Below, in pieces: positions 55,608 to 64,000 of a DNA stretch of 64,000 nucleotides. The stretch is from Aedes albopictus. Lineage: Eukaryota; Arthropoda; Insecta; Diptera; Culicidae. The translations under genes were made by a program, and so were the position numbers. Where the stretch lies: contig NC_085137.1 in assembly GCF_035046485.1 (NCBI RefSeq), positions 9,192,252-9,256,251 on the forward strand, given 5' to 3'. A model generated the notes under the pieces. It made no database searches, was not told the DNA's origin, and saw only the letters and a program-made list of their open reading frames with translations. Each line of letters starts with the position of its first letter. The stretch's first letter is position 1.

Positions 55608-56692
55608 AAGGAGCATTATTTCTATAACCGTACGAAACGAATCAATGGGGTAGAATGGCATATCGTGAAATATCTTCATCTATTCATGTTTAGCCATCGC
55701 AAATTGCTTGAATCCTTTTGATGCTTGTTCAGAATGCGATACATGGAGTATTCCTGTTTTTCTCTTTTTTTTTCTCAGCTTTCATAGAGACCTCATCGAA
55801 AACCTCATTTCATTTATACAGTCAGTACTACGTCATATACGGCCCATGTTCTTACGAATTGATCTTCATCAAGATTATGTGGTGATTACATCAGGTTACA
55901 TCAGTTGTCTATGAAAATAAAGAGGCGGGAATCATAGCCTATAGCGGAACATTTAATCTTCCTATTGTATTATGTTATGAACAGCTCGTTGACGTAGTGT
56001 ACGATTTGGATCAAAATGATCCTAATACATAGGCGAAGTTTTGACACCAAGTGGTAGTAGTCCGAGTTTACGTAAGTATCCATGACAGGTTTTGACAATT
56101 ATGTTGGAGAGGTGCCGTCCAAGTGCCGTTCACTGATCAACGCGTAGCGAATGCTGGTGAGGAAGTAATTGTTGATGCAATCGCTCGTCCACTGCAGATC
56201 ATCTATACCATGTGGCAGAGGGATGGGCGATGGCTGAATGTCAATGATAACATCATTAGGTGAAGTTGGAGAGAAGGAAATTAACTTCCTCAACTATATC
56301 TTAAAAGTAGGACGAAAAAGGAGCCAGCTTAAGAATCGATCCCAGGACCTTCTCATACAAATAAAAGCCTGCACTCATTGTAAGTACCTCAAGTCCGTCG
56401 TTGTGACTTTTACACGGTGAGATGCTAACCTCCACAACAGTCGAACAAAACCTGTGCTGCACCAATTTTTCATCGCGATGTAACTGCAAAGATTGGTTGC
56501 AGTGCAATTGTCCATGTGCAATTGGATTGTGATTAAGACCATTATATAAGACATAAGTTCATTATGTTTGATCTCGGGATGACATCCATAAATGCATGGC
56601 ATCAATTGAAACTAATGTATTTAACTAACATAACTATAACTTACCAGAACCATAGAAAAGAAGAAGAAGAAGAAGAAGAAGAAGAAGAAGAA

Positions 56693-56723
<31 letters not shown>

Positions 56724-58299
56724 AAGAAGAAGAAGAACTTAGGTTGTCAGCTTTATACTACAGAAAAAAGTTCTTTGGTGGTCTGTCAGATATCAAAAAA
56801 AATGATTCCATTGAACTTTTTTCTTAACGATCTTCTTCTCTTTGATGAGTTTTTTACGCACAGCAAACCAATAAATTTAAAATTCAGGAAGAAACCAGAC
56901 GTTCCCTCAATGTAAGTTTCCACCCTCATCCCTTCGAACGAAATCCTAAAACTTGTCAACGGGTATGCATTGTTTGCATATTTTCCCCGAAGCTAACTTT
57001 TCTTGACGGCAAGTGATGCGTAAAACGCCTCGCACCGCACCGTACTGCCGCGATGATTTGTGGTATTTTTTTGATAAGCCACAACAAAAAAAAAAAACAA
57101 GAACACAACAAATTCTAATGGTTATTGAATATTCAACACCTGTCCTCGGTGTTCTGTGCCAAGTACCTACCGGCCGATATGGCAGTTGTAACAGCTTCTC
57201 TCGCACCTAAAACTCCATGCTCGCTACCACACAGCTACGACGAATATTTGGTGTTGTTTTTCGCACGTAAAAACTATATTTATGTGGGGGCACACAGGTA
57301 TGGCTATCATACCGATATATGATGATGTATGGAGCCAGCGACGAATGCAAGCAGGAGCGGCGAGAGGTAGGTGATGTATGTGCTATAGGCACCACCGGTC
57401 GTCGCTCCGCCACATTCCCTGCACCATTCTGCATATGGTTCCGATCGATCTGGTAAAAGCTAATAACAAAGACGAGGTGTTTCATTTTTTTTCGGCGGGG
57501 AGGTCCGGAGTGTCGAAAAATTGGTTGTTGAATATTGAAACAAGCTTTCGTCAGTTTTTGGCTGGTGGATCTTTTTATCAATATCGATAAGCCTACCGTT
57601 ATATGAAGTAAATTTATAATGCTTGAATAACAAATTCTACACTTTTTTTGGCATGAGAGTGGTAGTGTGTTGTAGTTATTACTATTAGGTACTTTCGACA
57701 AGGTACCATGCCAATTCGTTCATGGAAACTATATTTGCAATTGTATCTCCGGATAAACGCTTGCATTTGATGAGTATTCTCCACTGGTACGCACCACGTT
57801 TCACTGGAATGTAGCAAAAAAGATAGTTTTGGGTCATCTGTTAGACGCCCAATGCAGTATGCATGCAATTCAGCTTTCTTCCGAGTGCGGCTGGTGTCTA
57901 CTAAAGGTTTATCGCATTCCGAAAATAAACTGAATTGGTTGGAAGACAATGTGGAATGGTAAAGTGGATGGCAGCCACATCTTGTAGAGGACGCGAGTGA
58001 ATAAAAATTTGGATTCATTCCGTCATTTTCACTTCAGTTAAAAATAACAAGTATTTTTGAGACACCACTTAAAATGGAATCTTAAACGAAAGTGTACATT
58101 TTTCTGGAGAGGCATTAGGCCATTCAAATTTTGGCATGATTTTTTTAGCTAAAATTATCATTTTGCAATATAAAAGTTTTAACATTTCCATTTTTTGCAA
58201 AAATATGGACGTCATAAGGAGCATGTGTGGAATGTGCAGTCCAATATGAACTAATTCTACATTAAATTCAATTTTATTTTGAAAACCTTGAGGATCTAC
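55608..58299. other. Non-repetitive stretch with a (GAA)n tract
   Basis: Apart from the GAA microsatellite at 56656-56737 I see no repeats with termini. Overlapping ORFs of up to 164 codons on the minus strand (57207-57701) have no recognisable domain. Confidence 0.4.
56656..56737 (+). repeat. (GAA)n microsatellite
   Basis: About 27 AGA/GAA triplets, interrupted once by AATAAG. It could be the expanded tail of an old SINE, but no body is recognisable upstream. Confidence 0.93.
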
Positions 58300-58305
58300 A
58301 GAATC

Positions 58306-58547
58306 TCCTGTTAGCCTAGTGGTTAAGGCTATAGATCGCCAATCCAGAAACGGAGGGTTCGATTCCCATTCCAGTCGGTACAATTGTCTCGACTCCCTGG
58401 ACATTAGTGTATCATTGTACTTGCCTCACAATATACAAATTCATGCAATTGCAGGCAAAGGAAGCCCTTCAATTAATAACTGTGGAAGTTGAAGCGAGGC
58501 AGGCCAAGTCCTAGTCGGGACGTAGAGCCAAAAAGAAAGGAAAAAGA
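58306..58547 (+). mobile_element. tRNA-derived SINE, 242 bp (Feilai-like)
   Basis: The head has a perfect A box (TAGCCTAGTGG at 58312) and a perfect B box (GGTTCGATTCC at about 58356) with tRNA-like spacing. A non-tRNA body with GTTGAAGCGAGGCAGGCC and GTCGGGACGTAGAGCCA follows, and the 3' end is A/G-rich. AGAATC at 58300-58305 and 58548-58553 may be the target duplication. It does not fold as a complete tRNA, and the body is that of mosquito SINEs, so it is not a tRNA gene. Confidence 0.85.
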
Positions 58548-58609
58548 AGAATCAAATTAAATAAAATACTTGAGTTTGTTCCACTGTCAAATAACTTTAA
58601 ACATATTTA

Positions 58610-59052
58610 TATCAAATCTAAAAAACTAAAAAACATACATCTCTGATTTTTTGATATGTTACGCCAAATTTCCTGAATTTTCTGATAAAAATATAAAACC
58701 AGGGTACCTCTTTGGTCCCGAGACCATGAAAACGTGATGAAACTAATATATTTGCATATTTGATAGTACTCTTTACATTTTAGCCCCTTTAACGTATTTT
58801 TCCTGAAAACTACAATTCAATAGCTTTCAAACAAAAAAAGAAGTTTAAAATCGGTCAACTGGTTCAAAAGTTACGATTTTTTGAAAATTTTTAGTTTTGA
58901 AAAACCCTATTTTTTTGGGCCACCCTATATGAAAATTGGCCACCCTAATGACGAAATAAAAAAAATACGGGTCTAATTCTTTCCGAAGAACTACAAGCCC
59001 ACCAAGTTTCAGGACAATCGGAGATGCACTATTTCGTTTTTCTATGGAATGA
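58610..59052. repeat. Single arm of the 1704-2854 foldback family
   Basis: ACGCCAAATTTCCTGAATTTTC, AACCAGGGTACCTCTTTGGT and the final TTTTTCTATGGAATGAC follow the order of the right arm at 2430-2854. The opposite arm is absent, so this is a half element that is missing one terminus. Confidence 0.8.
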
Positions 59053-62000
59053 CTGTATATGTGTGTGTGTGTTTTTTTTTATTTTAGGCAGAACTTGTTC
59101 AAGTCATAAGAAAAGCAATAAGTATTGGAAAACCCTCTACACAGGGGTGACGGCGAGTTGGAAACTCTCTCTTTTGACTTGGCCCAATTACTGGATGTCC
59201 CAAAAGTCCAAATAAATGTTTCTTTAAGCGCTTGTGGGCAACATTTTGAATTTTTCACGTCACGTCACGCGAAAGTTTGTACAAAATACAACCGCGCGAT
59301 CACTCGAGGGTAAAGAATAATTTGTTTCTAAAGAATATTATGGTTCTAATTTCCTAGAAAAATATAGCAAGTACCCCTAAGAATCAAACTATAAATTTTA
59401 AGCTTTTGTTTCACGTTTAGCAAAAAACTTGTAGGTATGGTAAATACCTACATTTTTTTTGAAGACAGTTTAACTACATGTTAAAAACTGTTTAAGTTAT
59501 ATGTAGTTATTGTTTTTTAAGCGGATTTTTGAGGTCGATTTATTCCAATTTGAAACATAACGTTCTGGTCATTTTTTCTCCAAATTAAAAAAAAACGTTT
59601 TTGGAGGGATCACCCTAAGTCAAAACTTAAAATTGACCTACTACGGTTAAATTGAGAGCTAGATAAAAGGTGTCTTCGGCCAAGTTACTCGAAATAGCAT
59701 TGCCCATAACTTTGCTGAGGAACTTGATCGCATATGACTTAAAATAAAAAAGTTACATACCAGATTTGAGTTAGGACGAGGACCACCCTAATCAAAAGTT
59801 TTCTCTGAAGACACCAAAAGCCTAAAATTTACGATAACAGAGATAGGATTGTTTTGTTCAAACTTTAATTTGGACTATTGTGCAACCACTCAAAGCGAGT
59901 CATGACAACCTCGGATTGATTACCTTCTGTCATGTGTAATGAGGTCTTAAATGTTTCTAGAGGTAACGCTGATGGATTCCTTTGAAAACCGATAGCAGCA
60001 TCCTGAACTTTTATGATATCATTCGTCAAAAGTTCTACAGATAAGGAATGGTCCGGCAATATCACATGGCAGATATGTGGAAAAAGAACTTCACATTAAA
60101 CTGCTGTGAGAATCTATTAGAAAGTCATAGAGAGCATTCTAAAATAAAAAATCCTGAAGAAAAAAAAATTAAAAATAAACTTTTAAACGAATTTTCTTAG
60201 AACTTCTGTTATAATCCCATATGGTCGCCAAAACCCTCCAAAATTTTTCTGCAAGAAATACCAGAAGCATTCCTGAAGTTCAAAAAAAATGTGAGACAAA
60301 ACATTTATGAAAGTGACAAAAGATAAGATTTTGACAGTTTTTTAAGAAATTTCTAAACATTTTCAAAATTTTAAAATTCTGACTTTTTTCAATAAAAAAA
60401 GAAAAACTTCTTCAAAACAAGTCATACAATACATTTATAAAAGCGCCAAAGGTAAGATTCTAACAGTTTTCTTAAAGAAATTCTCGAACATTTTTGGAAA
60501 TTTTAAAATTGTGACTTTTCCTAAAAAAAAATAATTCATCAGCAAAATTTCTTCAAAACAGGTCATAATTCTTTATGGTTTATAAAGGAGTTTCTTTATG
60601 GTTTATCTGGAGTTTCAAAATGGAGCGTAAATCATACAGCACTGGTTTTCTTTTTGTAAAGTTTCGCCAAAGCATTGAATGAATTTCTCAATTTTCAAAA
60701 CTTCTTCGAAGTTTTAAAATATCTGTCGGAAGTTTTCATGGCTCTCAACTCGCTAGACGGGCGCTTCTTTCCTACAAGCTACGGAACTACTTGACGATCT
60801 CTGGCCACTGAAGGCTCTAACGCACTTGGTTTGTTTCTTTTTACAATCCATATCTCCTAAGGAGGCGGCTATAAGATGAACATCTGCTCACATTTTAGCC
60901 CCAATCCCACGAAATTTCACTTCACTCATAAAAACGTGAAACTAGGGAGACATCACTTAGTTTGCTTTCCATCATAGGAAGTTCAAATACAAAATTGTCT
61001 ACTGGCAACATGTATGTGATATACATATTTTGATTTTTATTGGAAAGATTGTAGCTTTTCTTTCGGAAATTCATCAAAATATGTTGAAGAATTTTGCGTG
61101 CATTTTGCGAAAGAGTTCGTAGAATTTTCAGGGAAATTGTGTTTTTTTTTTTCTAAATTCTGATGTTTTTACTTAGTAGCTTACCACTTACTTATCCTCA
61201 AGCTTATTAATGCAAGAACTTTAGGCACATTTTTTTCTTTTTCTTTTTTTTTTTTGAGGCTTTAAATTTATTAATTTTAATTCATTCGCCTCCAATTTAG
61301 GCACATTTCAAAATAATTTCGGTTCTGATTTTTTTAGAGAAATTTAATTGTGGTTCTTAGAAGATATTCTTGCTGAATGAAGAGAGAAAAAATTGAAAAA
61401 AAAATCTTTGGAGAAAATAGATGGATGAATTATTTATTGAGATCCTAAATAAAAAAAAAAGAATTTGTGAAAAAAAAATGGGATATAAACTCGTTTATTT
61501 TTGTCAAAACTTTTATAAAAACAATTTCAGAAAATTTAGACGGATAATAAATTAGCAACACCTATTGGAACTGAACATAGAGTTCCGCCATATTTCCTCA
61601 ATTGTTTCCAAATTTCTACTAGAAATGTTTGAACAATTCGTAATCTTTTGCCAGAAAATCATTTCAAACTTTTTTTGAATCATTTTGCGAATTTTCCAAT
61701 GGCCCTTAAGCATAACTATTTGTCCTAATCCGTTCAGCAACTTCTCCATAGCTTGCACCAGCGATGCGGTGTCACTAGGCAACTCTATGCAATTTTTAGT
61801 ATTGACATGGCAAACTATTGATAATTAGTCAATGAAAACAAATTCCTACACTAAAATGATGTATGGACGAAATGTTTGTAACACCCAGAAGCTATAGCTA
61901 ATTAAATTAGTCACGTAAAATAATGTAAATTTACATTACTTTTTTATGAAAAATCGTAAAAATGTTGTATTTTTTATGATTTTTTAACGAAAATTGTTGA

Positions 62001-64000
62001 ATAACTTTGAAATTCGCAATTTAAACACCGTAGTGTCTTCGGCAAAGTTGTAGAGTATTGTTCTACCTATATTCTAACGGTATTGTTGGTACCTTTTCGA
62101 TGGAATTTTCTTGATATTGGAGTACATTTTCGTGAAAATGCTCAAAAAACACAAAATTTATTTGATACACCTCTAAACCTTTATCAATTTGGCTCATTTT
62201 TTACTGAATTGATAATTTGAAGTGACACGGGTAGGTCAAAAAAAGTGAACAGGTCTATAATGTCTATGGGTTCCAATGCTATGAGCCCATTTGCTGAAAG
62301 CTTTTCTCACTTTAAATAAATATCTTTATCGTCGTTTTCACACCGTTAAGTTGATAATTAAGTTCTTCTCAGTTTTTCTATTTCAATTAAAAAAAAATAT
62401 CTAGGAAAAGGACGCCACAAATCTGTCAGGTCTACCCAATAACCTACCGCAGAGGGGGGGATTTCCCTGGACAAAAATGCCCGGGATTTCCCTGGACAAA
62501 AATCCTGGAAAATCATAAGATCTAAAAAATTCCGAATCCCGGGAAATTTCTAAAAAAATTAAAAAATGGTTGATCGGCCATTTTTTTATGGAAATCTTTT
62601 TAAATATTTACTGATTTTAGAGTAGAACATCAGAATCTGGATTTTGAGGATTTATGTTTCGCTATTTCAAGGTTGTACTGGTAGTATTCCTGATATTGCT
62701 GGATTTTTTTCTTGCAAAACCTTTAAACATAAAAAATCCTTTAAGAATAATGTAATATTCATTATATAAGCAATTGCTCCCGCGTTTCCCAAAGTAGCAA
62801 GAAGCCATGCACAAGAATGTATTAAGTCAAGCTTAAGCCAAGAAACTTTGTAAAGAAATCCTAACGAAACTTCTACAGAATGTTATTGTTTATTTTTTGA
62901 TTTAAAAAAATCTGGGAGCCTGAAGGATCATCGTATCATACCACAAAATATAATCACAAAATACCACACAATAAACGAAACGTTTTTTTTTTTCATTTCT
63001 GTGTATGTCAACTTAATGCTAATTCCACACTTCATAAACAGAAGTAAAAATAACTTATTGGTAGGGCAGTTTATAACTAAAGAAGTGTCGACAACAAAAA
63101 GTTGAAACGCACAGCCTCTCTCGCTAGTAATGCGAAACCATAGACTATATAATATGGATATATGAATTGCTTGCAAAATTTCTGGAGAAATTTGCAGCAA
63201 GTTATAATCTTTTCAAATATATTTAAAAAAAATATCAGTAAACTTTCGGGATGGGATTTTCGTCGTTAAAAGGAGAAACTCCTGAAGGTTCAAAAGCATT
63301 TCTTATGATTTTATTGATGGATTTTGGAAGACCTTTTATAAGATTCAATAATTTTTTTTCTGGTATTTTAATCAATTTTAAGAAACAAACTACCATTAGT
63401 ACTTTCAAATCACCCTTTCAAACTTTTGCACCTAAACTTAGCAAGGAAAATTCTCAAATTTGCTCTCAGAACAACTAAGATGAGGAGAGACTAGGTGTAA
63501 TTAATTAATCATGTTGAGTCTTTGTTTATTATATTTGTTGGGAATGTAAATATCGATAGAAAGGGAATAAAAAAATCGACAACATCTTCTCTTGGAATTC
63601 TGTCTAGACCTTTTTCATGTCGTATATATCTAAAATGTCGCAATGTCATTTTTCTAAAAATTTAATGAGCTATCTCAATCGGTCATGCAAATGTAGTTTA
63701 GTAGTCCGAGATAACTTATTGTAGAGGAAGGTGAATACTTTATTTGAGAGTTATCAGACATTCTTTCAGATTTCCGATTGTGTTTACACAATCAAATGTC
63801 TTTGAGGTATGATTCTATTTTGGTTTTAAAAAGACGGCTTCATATCATCATATGCATAGGGCGTCTGTACCAGTTATCGCACTACCTAAGGAAACAATGT
63901 CTACAAAAATAAGAAGAAGACCGAAGGATGTCGTCGATATGTCAAATGATTGATTTGTTTTCATACTTCACATGAAAAATACAGAAACGGAGCCAAAACT
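59053..64000. other. AT-rich non-coding sequence
   Basis: Contains sequence of a style common in Aedes repeats (TCTTCGGCCAAGTTACTCG at 59671, TCTTCGGCAAAGTTGTAG at 62036) but no termini that I could pair. Also present are a short TTCCTGAAG-type patch (60110-60330) and a 2-unit tandem of GGGATTTCCCTGGACAAAAAT at 62457-62505. No gene was found. Confidence 0.45.

Noticed and set aside
57207..57701. 164-codon minus-strand ORF
   Set aside because: No recognisable motif, overlaps several plus-strand frames of similar kind, and its composition is that of non-coding DNA.
58306..58380. tRNA gene
   Set aside because: A and B boxes are perfect, but there is no closing acceptor stem and the sequence continues into a SINE body.
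1..64000. A new host defence, biosynthetic or signalling system
   Set aside because: No set of linked coding genes exists in the window. All recognisable coding sequence belongs to retrotransposon or transposon remnants.

Overview
The window looks like non-coding, repeat-saturated DNA from a culicine mosquito, most likely an Aedes species; this assignment is inference. The reasons are an AT-rich background, dozens of short inverted-repeat elements with TA, TTA, TTAA, 8-bp or 9-bp target duplications, two tRNA-derived SINEs of the style known from Aedes, a DD37E-type mariner remnant, an I-clade non-LTR retrotransposon, and long degenerate arrays of the TTCCTGGAGGAATT and TTTCAGGGG kinds. I found no convincing host protein-coding exon, rRNA or true tRNA. 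The window is best read as a large intron or an intergenic block.

Layout. 1-7 kb: an RT C-terminal remnant on the minus strand (355-885), a 1.15-kb foldback element with a second foldback nested in it (1704-2854), a degenerate CCTGAAACC array and a possible LTR remnant (6355-6594). 7-20 kb: an 808-bp element with GGGGCAAAAGTTCG termini, a 2.44-kb element with TTA duplications (13371-15810), a 155-bp element with CCCAGCCAAC termini, and a 1-kb element carrying four 145-bp tandem units (18162-19164). 20-27 kb: an inverted pair of arms around another insertion, a 1.2-kb element packed with TATGCGA-like words with a 115-bp TTAA-flanked element inside it, then a TTCCTGG-type array.

27.5-43 kb: two arms of one satellite-like family (about 152-bp units) lie in opposite orientation at 27467-30058 and 40035-43020. 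Arm 1 is broken by an 8-bp-duplication (hAT-like) element. Arm 2 is broken by a DD37E mariner remnant and a SINE. Between them lie TTCCTGG-type arrays, a pogo-like 206-bp element, a 167-bp element, a fairly repeat-poor stretch (34.6-37.6 kb) and a second GGGGCAAAAGTTCG element.

43-49.7 kb: an essentially full-length but inactivated I-clade retrotransposon sits at the outer tip of arm 2 and is flanked by a 12-bp duplication. Its ORF1 has three CCHC knuckles. Its ORF2 has endonuclease, RT with FADD, RNase H and a terminal CCHC. ORF2 is cut by two later insertions of 215 bp and 576 bp, and removing each with one target-site copy restores the reading frame. The order of events is therefore readable: satellite arm, then I element, then the two insertions.

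49.7-64 kb: more TTCCTGG-type arrays, an 886-bp near-palindromic element with a 9-bp duplication, a 406-bp element with CCCGAGCAGGA ends, a (GAA)n tract, a SINE (58306-58547), a solo arm of the 1704-2854 foldback family, and AT-rich sequence in which I see little else.

I do not see a host gene system here. The most unusual items are the unclassified 576-bp hairpin-rich insertion, the alternating 145-bp satellite inside a terminal-inverted-repeat element, the 886-bp palindromic element built of short CATAAATAAT units, and the opposed 152-bp arrays.
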